A stretch of 64,000 nt of DNA from Harmothoe impar (taxonomy: Eukaryota > Annelida > Polychaeta > Phyllodocida > Polynoidae). The stretch spans positions 3,958,703 to 4,022,702 of the forward strand of contig OX381705.1 of NCBI GenBank assembly GCA_947462335.1, in the 5' to 3' direction. The notes under the pieces were generated by a model. That model did not search any database. It worked only from the letters and a program-made list of their open reading frames with translations, and was not told the origin of the DNA. Both the position numbers and the translations under genes were made by a program. This document shows, piece after piece, positions 13,208 through 22,094 of this stretch; position 1 is the stretch's first letter, and each line of letters begins with the position of its first letter.

Positions 13208-14030
13208 AACTTAATATAAATGCAAAAGTAACTATAATACTTTAACAAATCAGTCAGCATTGAATGTGAATCTGGTTAGTATCTAAATTCATTGTTATTC
13301 TGTGGGCATCGCCCTCCCCTAGATTGAGATTTTAGGGTGAGGGTGCTAGCATGGGGGACACTGCGTGTAGTGGCCATGACTGAGCATCTGCTGTATGATT
13401 ACATCTATTCATCTGGTCACCAGCATGTTCAGAATTATGTATGCTTGAAAATAAATTGAAAAGTCCCCTCCTACCTACACACATACAGGTCTTGAAAAAA
13501 AAAACTGATATTGAAAGACCAGTCCCTAAACTCGACCAGCACCCCCCCCCCCTTATGCACACACATAGAGGCCCAGACAGAGGTTTCTCACCCCCCCCCC
13601 CCGAGACACACATGTTGGTAATAAATGACCAACAAGCGTACAGGTCAGATTGTTGGATATTGGTTAACATTTGTGCTACATGAGATTTCAGTTCTCAATA
13701 TTAAAGGTCCCCTTAAGACAATTCTGTTACATTTTGACAATGTAAATCTATCATTGTGTTTACCACCCAATGCCCATCTCAAATAGATCTCCCTCACGCC
13801 TTTTAGCTGTAATTAAATAGATTTGAACCAAAATGCCACCATATACCATACAGCTATATGTAGGGGTTAGTTACCGGGTGTCCCTTTCCATTTAATAAAG
13901 ATGTTAGATTTCAGTCAGTGTATAACCCTGGGGGGATCACAGCCTCTCATTATCTCACCAAATATCACAGATAGGACTTAAGGAAACATCAAGGCAGATA
14001 ACATTTAATTAGCCAACCCTACCCCTAGTA
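13208..14030. other. Unique intergenic DNA with degenerate minisatellite copies
   Basis: No coding region is convincing here. Two or three decayed copies of the C-rich minisatellite are visible at about 13470-13500 and 13540-13615 (C runs next to ACACACAT and AGAGGCC). The remainder is AT-richer single-copy DNA. Confidence 0.6.
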
Positions 14031-14146
14031 CCCTAAGCCGGCCTGGGGGTGGTGGGAGTATAGCGCTCATGTAGGGGCCTCAACCCCGGCTCCCTGGTAC
14101 CCTGAGCCGGCCTAGGGGTGGTGGTAGTGTAGGGCTTGTGTAGAGA
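14031..14146. repeat. Imperfect tandem duplication
   Basis: Two adjacent copies of a ~65-70 bp sequence, each containing CCCT(A/G)AGCCGGCCT and GGGGTGGTGG followed by AGTATAG or AGTGTAG, the second shorter. It abuts the second 61-bp dispersed repeat. Confidence 0.6.
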
Positions 14147-14207
14147 CTTCATAGTTCCAGGATATTCCATAGCAACTTCCGAAACGACGTTGCGGTGGTA
14201 CAGTCAT
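14147..14207. repeat. 61-bp dispersed repeat, copy 2
   Basis: Identical over 61 bases to 12297-12357 and in the same orientation, 1,850 bp apart. The 14208-14789 stretch after it is unique DNA in which I see no gene. Confidence 0.75.
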
Positions 14208-14789
14208 TTACTGGTTTTATTCCTTTTGTTTTGTACAGATAAATGCACTTGGGTCTGCATACTGGCAGACATTGTCATACTTGTCTGTGTAGAGTGGGTT
14301 GATGGACGTTGTGGTACCAGTCCCTTGTTGAGTCGGGCAACGGTGCATCACATGGTGCAGCACACATCTGTCATAAGCACCTAGTTGGCCTACCTGTAAG
14401 TTAACCCTTTCATGATTTTAAGAATTTAAGGAAGTTATGCCAAACATTTTAACTTGGGCAAAATTATGAAAAAGTTTATAGGCATTTGAGTAGTTGAGAG
14501 TTTGATGATCTTTCAAAAATGTGAGAATTTGAGGGTTTTCTAGGCTAGGACAAAATGAACCAAAAAGGGGTGGGGCACTTATTAGGGGCGGGTGCCCTTA
14601 TAACATTAAATACAGTTAATTAGGCCTCAAAGCCAAAGGTTTCTTTGGCTTATCGCCGTGGTTTTACTGTATAAACCTGCTCGGCACTCAATTGAACTTG
14701 CTCAATTACCTTGTTTGAACTTAAGCATTAAGTAACTGTTGGTCTGGATTTCTTAAACATCATTAATATAGGCACTGCTTACATCCATC

Positions 14790-15332
14790 ATGAAGCAGCA
14801 GAGTACAGTAAGGCTGGTGCAAATGATGACAAGTGATTATACACAGAAAATTCTGAAAAGAATAACTGATAAAACAAAGGATGATGATATCAAGGGCTGT
14901 CGTCTTTGGGTTGATTCTGTTTCAAAAGACCATTATCCAAAGTTGAAAATCTCCATCGAAGGGGAGAGAAGTGACCAATCAGTTCACTGCCTGGTGTACT
15001 TTATTGAAGGACACCAAGACCTGCCCAATCATCACGTGTCACACTTGTGCCACAACCTTTTGTGTGTACGCCGAGCACATTTGTATCTAGAATGGGCTTT
15101 CATCAATAAAAGTAGAAACAAATGTAAAGATGTGGGAGAGTGCTCTGGACATGGAGACTATCCAAAATGCAGAGTAATATTCATTCTCTCATCATGCACA
15201 ATAATTATGCTTAATGCTTGCTTTAGTACAGAGATTCTCCTAGTTTCCTATTTATACCAGGATACACCAAACTGGACCAATCATTACTTAAACCTTTCAT
15301 ATAACACCTATTACTTGCCCAAATATAGATGA
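14790..15332 (+). CDS. His-Me finger endonuclease zinc-binding domain protein (gene fragment or exon)
   Basis: An ATG-started frame of 180 codons. Residues about 80-128 carry the ordered Cys/His pattern SHLCHNLLCVRRAHL, then KC, then GECSGHGDYPKC. This resembles the zinc-binding loop region of His-Me homing endonucleases (Pfam zf-His_Me_endon, PF05551), found in many copies in some invertebrate genomes. The upstream part (residues 35-75, including CRLWVD and HCLVYF) fits the rest of that small fold. The pattern ends at PKCR, and a splice-donor-like AGA|GTAATA follows at 15171-15179. The remaining 50 codons are hydrophobic, unlike the family, and are probably intron read-through, so the exon likely ends near 15173. 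There is no partner gene nearby. Whether it is a functional single exon, a spliced gene or a relic is open. Confidence 0.6.
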   Translation: MKQQSTVRLVQMMTSDYTQKILKRITDKTKDDDIKGCRLWVDSVSKDHYPKLKISIEGERSDQSVHCLVYFIEGHQDLPNHHVSHLCHNLLCVRRAHLYLEWAFINKSRNKCKDVGECSGHGDYPKCRVIFILSSCTIIMLNACFSTEILLVSYLYQDTPNWTNHYLNLSYNTYYLPKYR

Positions 15333-16689
15333 CATCTCAGTCTTGTTGCATGGCATCTGAAACTCATCGACCTTCCACAGTGGTTAACTGACCTTCTATA
15401 AGCCATGCTATGTGTGGCATGCTATCAATACATAAGACTGTGAACCATCATAAAAAGAAAGTTGTGTATCTGCAAATGACTACCAATGAACATTTCTCTT
15501 TGTCTAGCTATTTATACAGCAGATATTAACTTGTGTGTTATGATTTAATCCTTCCACCATAGTTTCTATACCTGGTATAAGGCATGCTATGTATGTAAGT
15601 TATAAATTCAAAAATGAACAATGCGAAAATACTGTCCGAAACATGTTATTATATTTACTTAGATCATGCAAATACAAAGGTATAACTGTGTAAACATTAC
15701 CGCACTAGTCTTTAGTCAGTTAAATGATCTAGAACATGAGATGAATGTGAATGTGAGTGGATTAAACATAATTCATTTAGATCAGAGCTCAAGGCATTTT
15801 TAAAGAGTCAATGTTCAGCGTAATGCTCCTTTGCTATTTTTCCCAATTATAAGGCAGTGTGTTCCTCTTTATATTACAGCTGTAAGCATCCTGACATATT
15901 TACCGAGCTGCTGACATTCTGACTGACGTACGCACCTCCCTGTCATCAGCACATCCCCCTACCAACAAGTTTGTTTGTTCAAGTAGTTTAACATCTGATG
16001 GAGCCTTTCTATAGATCAATAAAGTAAGAAATGGTGACCTTGGAACATCTCTAAAGCATGATGTATACATTTTGAAAGATAAATGTACTGTGAATCTCCT
16101 GATTTGAAATGTTTGCTCACATAGGAATTATAGACAATTTATAAAGATTCTGCTAAAACCAAGCCACCCTTTCTAAATTAATGGGTTTAATATGATGCAG
16201 CCTTTCATGGCCAGAGATGCCCCTACTCTACATTTGAGGGAATTTTCTGCAGGAATTTCTGTATCAAATCATGCTAATTTCTTGAATAGAACTTTAACTA
16301 CATAATTTCCTACAGCTGAGTGGTATCTACGTACAGGGTTAGACTATTGGGTTTGAGGACAGTCCCTCCTACTGACTATAGATGTGACAGGATCACTTCA
16401 AGACAAAAGCAAGGGGGGGGGGGTGCTTATTATGGAGAATATGTTACTGTGTGTAAGAGTGTACTCTGTGCTTGGTAAGAGTGATTTACTGAATCATTGT
16501 AAATAGTACATTTAGTTTATTATTCTCATTTCAGCAGCAAATAATTTCTTTTTGAGTTGTATTCTGGATATGGTCAGGTTTGGTTTTGGGTGAGTAGCTC
16601 TGTGGGGTCTTGGAAAGCATTAGATATAGCCTCATTAACCCAGTGGAGAGAGAAATCTGTTCAACGTTGAAACACTGCTGAATCAACAT
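15333..16689. other. Unique AT-rich DNA, no gene seen
   Basis: About 1.36 kb of single-copy sequence with no frame resembling a protein. It may include intron or 3' UTR sequence of the fragment at 14790. A possible poly(A) signal AATAAA lies near 16018 and a run of G at about 16412-16423. Confidence 0.5.
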
Positions 16690-17065
16690 TAACTGCTTGA
16701 CATAGGTGGTGCTTGACATGAGTGGGTGCTTGACATTGGTTGGTGCTTGACATGAGTGGGTGCTTGACATGAGTGGGTGCTTGACATGAGTGGGTGCTTG
16801 ACATGACTGGGTGCTTGACATGACTGGGTGCTTGACATGGGTGGTGCTTGACATGGGTGGGTGTTTGACATGAGTTTGTGTTTGACATAAGTGATGCTGG
16901 ACATGGGTGGTGCTTGACATGACCAGCTGCATGACATGACTGGCTGCATGACATGACTGGGTGCTTGACATGACTGGGTGCTTGACATGACCGGGTGCTT
17001 GACATGACTGGGTGCTTGACATGAGTGGTGCTTGACATGACTGGGTGCTTGACTTTGTGTTTAAC
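16690..17065. repeat. 17-bp minisatellite, about 22 copies
   Basis: Head-to-tail copies of GGGTGCTTGACATGACT with 16-bp variants (GGTGCTTGACATGGGT) and a few diverged units such as GGCTGCATGACATGACT. Because 17 is not a multiple of 3, all three minus-strand frames cycle through the same Ser/Thr/Gln/His-rich string. This explains the overlapping open frames there. Confidence 0.92.
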
Positions 17066-17559
17066 ATGGCTTACTTATACTTGACATGCTACTGTAAACC
17101 CCCAGCTACAAGCTCCATTGACCCTCCCTCACATTATCACATTTGGCTTATAGGCAGGTTAAGGAGGACCTAAATATCAGAAACTGTGCTTGAAAAGTAG
17201 GAAACTTAATTATCATAATAACTTTATTTTAGGTCTTCAATTCAATGCATTTTCATATAGAATAGGTATGCTTTAATTGAAAATGACTAGCCGCCCCCCC
17301 CCCCCTCTATATTACTAGGAGGGCTTCAGCAATTGTCTAGAAGTGTTTAGATAAGTCAGATCTACATTGATGGAATATAGACAGAGAGAAGTCAGGATAT
17401 GGAATGATAGGAGGAGGAGTTATAGAGGCCTGCACATATTTATATGGTGAAAAGGGATTTTAGAAAGGAAATAATGAACTGAAGATGGCAACATGGTGAC
17501 ACTGAGGATGGGCAGGTTGGGGTGATTACATCTACTAAATTCACCATAGGCCTAAGTCT
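17066..17559. other. Unique spacer, no gene seen
   Basis: About 490 bp between two minisatellites. It contains a C run at about 17293-17307 and purine-rich stretches but no recognisable coding or RNA feature. Confidence 0.5.
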
Positions 17560-18310
17560 CACAGCCAGAAAAAAAGGGACCCCTAGATTCACTATACGTC
17601 TCATTACTAGAAAAGGGGCCCCTAAATTCACAACCAGAAAAGTGGTCCCTGTATTCACTGTAAGTCTCACAAATAGAAAAAGGGCCCCTAAATGTATCAT
17701 GACAGTCAATGCTAGAAAAAGGCCCCTAAATGCATCATGACAGTCAATGCTTGAAAAAAGGGCCCCTTAATGTTTTATGACAGTCAATGTTAGGAAAAGG
17801 GCCCCTAAATCTATCATGACAGTCAATACTAAGAAAATGGCCCCTAAATATACCATAAAAGTTTATACTAGAAAAAAGGCCCCTAAATATATCATGACAG
17901 TCAATACTAAAAAGAGGCCCCTAAATGTATCATGATAGTCAATACTAGAAAAAAGGCCCCTAAATGTATCATGACGGTCAATACTAGAAAAAAGGCCCCT
18001 AAATATATCATGACAGTCAATGATAGAAAAAAGGCCCCTAAATGTATCATAACAGTCAATGCTAGAAAAAAGGCCCCTAGATGTATCATAACAGTCAATG
18101 CTAGGAATAGGGCCCCTAAATGTATCATGACAGTCAATACAAGAAAAAGGGCCCCTTAATGTATCATGATGCTCAATGCTAGGAAAAGGGGCCCCTAAAT
18201 CTATCATGACAGTCGATGCTAGGAAAATGGCCCCTTAATATATCATAACAGTCAAAACTAGAAAAAAGGCCCCTAAATGTATCAATGCTAGAAAAAATGG
18301 CCCCTAACTT
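17560..18310. repeat. 39-bp minisatellite, about 19 copies
   Basis: Tandem units with the core CCCCTAAATGTATCATGACA then GTCAATGCTAGAAAAAAGG. The usual length is 39 bp with occasional 37-41 bp units. A 39-bp unit is 13 codons, so open frames run across many units on both strands. They encode only a 13-residue repeat and I do not annotate them as genes. The first units (17560-17720) are more diverged. Confidence 0.9.
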
Positions 18311-18317
18311 CAGTATG

Positions 18318-18740
18318 AAAAAAGGGAAATTTCCCTTAAAGCTACTAATTTGGCGAGACAAAAGTTCCTACTACTAGTATAACATATATAGTGCGTTTTT
18401 CTGACAATGTCTCTCCATGGTAATTTAGCAATAGGTATTCTGTACTAGCATGTAAAAGGGCTTAGAGATTAAGCGGATATTAATAGGTTTTCAGAACTTG
18501 AATTCAAAGGGGTGTGAGGTCACCTAATTATGACACTTTTTCAGTATATGACAAAATTCATACTACTAGTATAACACATATAGTGTGTCTTTTTGACAAT
18601 GTCTCTCCATGGTAATTCAGCAATAGGTCTTCTGTACTAGCATGTAAAAGGGCTTAGAGATTAGGCGGATATTAAAAGGTTTTCAGAACTTGAATTCAAA
18701 GCGTGTGAGGTCACCGAAATATGACACTTTTTTAGTACAT
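18318..18740. repeat. Remnant of satellite family A
   Basis: Starts with part of a 60-bp repeat (AATTTGGCGAGACAAAAGTT), then two copies of the ~192-bp repeat carrying GACAATGTCTCTCCATGG, AGCAATAGGT and GGTTTTCAGAACTTGAATTC. It is about 6 kb away from the main array and more diverged. The 18741-18912 stretch after it is unique. Confidence 0.85.
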
Positions 18741-18912
18741 AAGCTCTGGGTCTGGAACTCTTTTGGCATACATGTTGTGAAGCACACTGTGTACACATCA
18801 GGGATACTGTATTTTGGGTTCAATTTTGACTAAATTGAGCATATATTTGGGGCTAAATAAAAGCTGAATGAACAGCTTAGATTTCTACGAGGTACCTTCT
18901 TGCATATCCTTA

Positions 18913-18916
18913 CTTG
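18913..18916. repeat. Target site duplication of the gypsy element, left copy
   Basis: CTTG immediately before the 5' LTR matches CTTG at 42447-42450 immediately after the 3' LTR. A 4-bp duplication with TG...CA LTR ends fits Ty3/gypsy integration. Confidence 0.75.
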
Positions 18917-19087
18917 TGTAGGGGCATGATATTACATATTAATCTCATACACGGTATTTCCGGGTAACGTCTGTTTACTCGGCTTCTCCACCTGGAGCTA
19001 GTGCACACAGTTCCCGGGAGAGGGCGCAGGTCCTCTTCAGGTGACCGTGTGCCGCTCTCAGGTGGGCGGCCGACCCACCCACCTGGC

Positions 19088-19117
19088 CACGTGACCTAAG
19101 AGCCGGTGTTATATAAG
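19088..19117 (+). promoter_or_regulatory. LTR promoter: E-box and TATA box
   Basis: CCACGTGACC at about 19087-19096 contains the E-box palindrome CACGTG. TATATAAG follows at 19110-19117. Transcription would be expected to start near 19140, which defines the U3/R border. The 3' LTR has the same elements at +23046. Confidence 0.7.
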
Positions 19118-19319
19118 ACCCATGTGTTTACCTGGAACGACAGTCAGTGCAGGCCCGACTGACGAGAGACTTCACATGTCCAACCGTGCGGACAGAGTTG
19201 TATGCTAAGAGTTGTATACTGACCGTTTCCTCTATTTATAGAGAAACCTGATCTACCTGTGTGTATTCATTCTACACTGATCGTTCCCTAGTAAAGGAAC
19301 TAGAGTTGTTATTCTTGTG

Positions 19320-19325
19320 AATAAA
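19320..19325 (+). terminator. LTR poly(A) signal
   Basis: AATAAA inside GTGAATAAAGATAG, about 180 bp after the expected start. The R/U5 border would be expected 10-30 bp downstream. The functional copy is the one in the 3' LTR at 42366-42371. Confidence 0.6.
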
Positions 19326-19353
19326 GATAGATATATTCTCGCACCTGGAAACT

Positions 19354-19364
19354 GCCGTGATCGT
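19354..19364 (+). other. tRNA-His 5'-end-like string in U5
   Basis: GCCGTGATCGT matches the first 11 bases of animal cytosolic tRNA-His as I know it. Its first seven bases recur in the primer binding site 48 bp downstream. It is too short to be a tRNA gene. Confidence 0.45.
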
Positions 19365-19401
19365 TGTTCTTTAACCTAGAGTTAATTACGAACCACCACA
19401 C

Positions 19402-19412
19402 TGGTGCCGTGA
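19402..19412 (+). other. Primer binding site, tRNA-His type
   Basis: TGGTGCCGTGA starts two bases after the 5' LTR and is complementary to the 3' end (TCACGGCA plus CCA) of animal tRNA-His. This is the expected position for priming minus-strand DNA synthesis. Confidence 0.75.
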
Positions 19413-19519
19413 CCAGTAGCAGTAAAGGTAGCAGAACAAGCTAGTTGTTCGAGAATATGTTCGGGTTATACTGAACAGGAAGTCCTTGAGTGGACAGACA
19501 GTCCTTTAGTGGACGGACA

Positions 19520-22060
19520 ATGGCTACCGGTGGTAGCCTGGGCGGCTCTGGCCCAGAGCTGAGTGAAGGGGAGTTGGAATCAACTCGCCTGGAGGTGCCA
19601 GGGATGGACCCTGGGGAGGGCTTGAAGCCAGGACAGAAGAAGAGGAAATTGCAGGATCTTTCCTGGGTAGAACCCTATGTAGGGGATGAGAGATTCCAAA
19701 GGGAATATGACGAGCGTTTGGCTCGGGAAGAGGATGACCTCTACTGGGAAAATGTCCGATTGGACAAGCAGTCAATGGAAGATCAGTATGCTGCATTGAC
19801 TGAGGAATTGACTTCCCTGGTAAAAGAAAGGGACGAGATCCTCTCTGAGAATCAGAGGGTAAAAGGAACTCTGATAGAAGAGAGAGAACGGTTGATAGAG
19901 GACAACCAGTATATGAAAAAGAAGGTTGCTCAGGAATCGCATGAATACCAAAAGATTCAGGCAAAGATTGCTGAGAACCAGAAGGAGAATGAACATTCCG
20001 AATCTCTTAAAGAGAGGTATGAGAGGGAGTTGAAAAAATACTCTAGAGAATGGTATGCCTTGAAGAAGGGGACAGAAGCGCTAGAGAAGGGCAGAGACCA
20101 GTTGGTCAAGGATAACGAATCCACCAGGATACAAATCCTGGAAGAAACGGAAGAGTTAGAGAGGAAACGGAAAGCTGAGGTGGAAGCTGTCTGTTCCCTT
20201 GAAGCCAGGAAAACTCTCCTGCGGGGTGAATTGTCGAAGGCAATGGAACAGCAGGGGGAGGAACAAGTTCCAGCTGGCAGGCCGGAAGCTGTTCCGGATA
20301 GTACTCCTACTACTAGTAAGGGGGAAGCATTACCTCAATTCGATCCATTTATTAATGATAATGGATTGAGGAATGTGGAAGACTCTGTGTATAAGAACAG
20401 AGAGAAAGATTCAAGGAGAGTGAATGTTACCGGGCGCTCTCTTGGATGGGAACCAGTTAATCATGCCAGTATTGGTCCGGTTAACAGGGAAATGTCTCCA
20501 GAGGAGGAAGTGTCTCGACATTATAAAAATAAATTTCGAGATGAAGTGGTGAATCATAGTTATGGCTCATTGAACCCCTTTGCGGGAGATGACCCGGCTC
20601 TGTATGAGAATCCGGGGGGTTATGATAGCAAGGGTAATTATAGGTATTGCCCAGATGCAACTTATTCGTACCCACCTCCGGCCACGGAAACACACTCGGG
20701 AGTCCATAAAGATCCTGAGATTAGGCCGAGGGATAGGATGAATAAGGGGACCCAACCGGGAACAAAGGGAAGGTCAAACCCGGTGCATAAAAATACAACG
20801 GGATTGTCAGGCTATCAAGGCCCACGCTTTGATGAGGGTTCAGAATTTGAATCAGATAAATCATCTGACGATGTACCCAAGAGAAAGGTTCCTTTGAACC
20901 GGCGAGTCACAATGACCCCGGCGGAGCACCGATTACATAATCGAGACCCCGCCATAGGTAATTTGGGACTAGATTGCTCTAGCCGAGGTCAAGACGGTAC
21001 AGACCTACTGGCTTGGAGTAGACGCATGTCGGGTCAATTAGTGCATTCTAATTATGCCGCTAAAAGAACTGCACGTGTGACTAAGCCTTACAGGGGTGTA
21101 CGACCCTGGAAGGAAGAATATCAATCACTTCTAGATGATTGTAAGTACAATTGCTGGAACAAGGAGGAATCCTTGGGAGCTTTTGTGATATGGTTGAGTG
21201 ACGGCCCGGGTAAGATAGTGGTTGAAGAATGGAGGGACACTTATGGGCCAGAAGCTACATACGACCAGCTGGAAGTATTAGCTTGTTATACTTTTGGGAA
21301 AATGGTGACAGTAGATCACTGGACTCTGTTTCAGAGAAGAACGCAGAAACCAAAGGAATCTGCTAAAATTTTTGGGCTAGAATTGCAGCGATTATTGCGG
21401 CAGGCTAGGCCAGAATGGAGTAGGGATGCTGAATATTACATAGAATCCCTCTTTGTAAGATTTATTAGTGGATTGAGTGATCCTGAACATGCTAAAGTTT
21501 GTGGTAGAGCTTGGGAAGCTGGGTCTTCCTTAGCGGATTTGTTCATGGCGATTGATCAACATGACAAAAAGAAGATACTGTTGGCTGGTATGATACCCGC
21601 TAATAGGGGGCAGCGCGTCTCTGGAATTGAACATTCCTTAGATGGAGACGATTCTTCCGCGGAAGAATCTGAAGGGGAGGAGAGAGTAGACGCCCTTAAA
21701 TTCAAGGGTCGACAGAAATCTAACTCAACCCCAGCTTCCGGGAAACTTCCTAGTAACAAAGGTTATTCGGAAACCACCCGGAAACCCGACATTCGGGAGC
21801 CTCAGACTGTACCCAGTCAGAAAACCCAGACCCCGGAGACGACCACTCCGGATAAAACAAATGCGTCAGGAAACTCATTAAATACCTTAATGGAGTCCAT
21901 GATTAAACGCATGAACGAGGTGTTTGATAATCAAACCAGGCGCCGCCCTAGGGTCGATCGTAACACTGTCCAGTGTTACAGATGTCAAGTCAAAGGGCAC
22001 TTTGCATCTGAATGCAAAGCCGAGAAACCTGTTTTAAGAAGTGAGGTTTCGGGAAATTAG
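19520..22060 (+). CDS. gag: Gag polyprotein of the gypsy element
   Basis: The 846-residue structural polyprotein that forms the virus-like particle. The start is the first ATG with good context (A at -3, G at +4); the frame opens slightly upstream only at a GTG. Residues about 85-245 are a long charged coiled coil rich in Glu, Lys and Arg, unusual for Gag. Residues 250-520 look disordered, rich in Pro, Gly and Asn. Residues about 520-690 (beginning near the RPWKEEYQSLL stretch, including the YTFGKMVTVDHWTLF stretch) match the retrotransposon Gag capsid-like domain. A single CCHC zinc knuckle, CYRCQVKGHFASEC, occupies residues 819-832. At 846 residues it is much longer than most Ty3/gypsy Gags because of the N-terminal half. 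It ends at a frameshift signal feeding pol. Confidence 0.9.
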   Translation: MATGGSLGGSGPELSEGELESTRLEVPGMDPGEGLKPGQKKRKLQDLSWVEPYVGDERFQREYDERLAREEDDLYWENVRLDKQSMEDQYAALTEELTSLVKERDEILSENQRVKGTLIEERERLIEDNQYMKKKVAQESHEYQKIQAKIAENQKENEHSESLKERYERELKKYSREWYALKKGTEALEKGRDQLVKDNESTRIQILEETEELERKRKAEVEAVCSLEARKTLLRGELSKAMEQQGEEQVPAGRPEAVPDSTPTTSKGEALPQFDPFINDNGLRNVEDSVYKNREKDSRRVNVTGRSLGWEPVNHASIGPVNREMSPEEEVSRHYKNKFRDEVVNHSYGSLNPFAGDDPALYENPGGYDSKGNYRYCPDATYSYPPPATETHSGVHKDPEIRPRDRMNKGTQPGTKGRSNPVHKNTTGLSGYQGPRFDEGSEFESDKSSDDVPKRKVPLNRRVTMTPAEHRLHNRDPAIGNLGLDCSSRGQDGTDLLAWSRRMSGQLVHSNYAAKRTARVTKPYRGVRPWKEEYQSLLDDCKYNCWNKEESLGAFVIWLSDGPGKIVVEEWRDTYGPEATYDQLEVLACYTFGKMVTVDHWTLFQRRTQKPKESAKIFGLELQRLLRQARPEWSRDAEYYIESLFVRFISGLSDPEHAKVCGRAWEAGSSLADLFMAIDQHDKKKILLAGMIPANRGQRVSGIEHSLDGDDSSAEESEGEERVDALKFKGRQKSNSTPASGKLPSNKGYSETTRKPDIREPQTVPSQKTQTPETTTPDKTNASGNSLNTLMESMIKRMNEVFDNQTRRRPRVDRNTVQCYRCQVKGHFASECKAEKPVLRSEVSGN

Positions 22061-22094
22061 AGGGGGTTACCGGGGATGGCAGGACGGTAACCCC
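22051..22094 (+). promoter_or_regulatory. -1 ribosomal frameshift signal between gag and pol
   Basis: The gag frame reads G GGA AAT directly before its TAG stop, a heptamer of the X XXY YYZ class. Five bases later a perfect inverted repeat, 22063-22072 pairing with 22085-22094 (GGGGTTACCG-type stem, 10 bp, 12-base loop), can form a hairpin, with a further G-U pair at its base. The pol frame is -1 relative to gag and is open from 22045, so slippage gives a Gag-Pol fusion. A pseudoknot is possible, but I see no clear partner. Confidence 0.8.

Larger units (their letters stand above)
18917..19400 (+). repeat. 5' LTR (484 bp)
   Basis: Starts TGTAGGGGCATG and ends AACCACCACA. I compared it with 41963-42446 block by block and found no difference. 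It contains the promoter, a poly(A) signal and, in U5, a short tRNA-His-like string. Confidence 0.95.

Noticed and set aside
12364..13260. 298-codon Gly-rich minus-strand frame
   Set aside because: It is the read-through of the C-rich minisatellite. Similar repeats appear in two other frames over the same bases.
16531..17067. 178-codon Ser/His-rich minus-strand frame
   Set aside because: The 17-bp minisatellite gives the same string in all three frames.
17863..18207. Opposed 75-114 codon frames
   Set aside because: Produced by the 39-bp (13-codon) minisatellite on both strands.
16690..18310. CRISPR-like array
   Set aside because: Repeats are directly adjacent without variable spacers, and the DNA is animal.
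19354..19364. tRNA-His gene
   Set aside because: Only 11 bases match; there is no cloverleaf.
19490..19519. Earlier Gag start
   Set aside because: It would need a GTG start; the first ATG in good context is at 19520.
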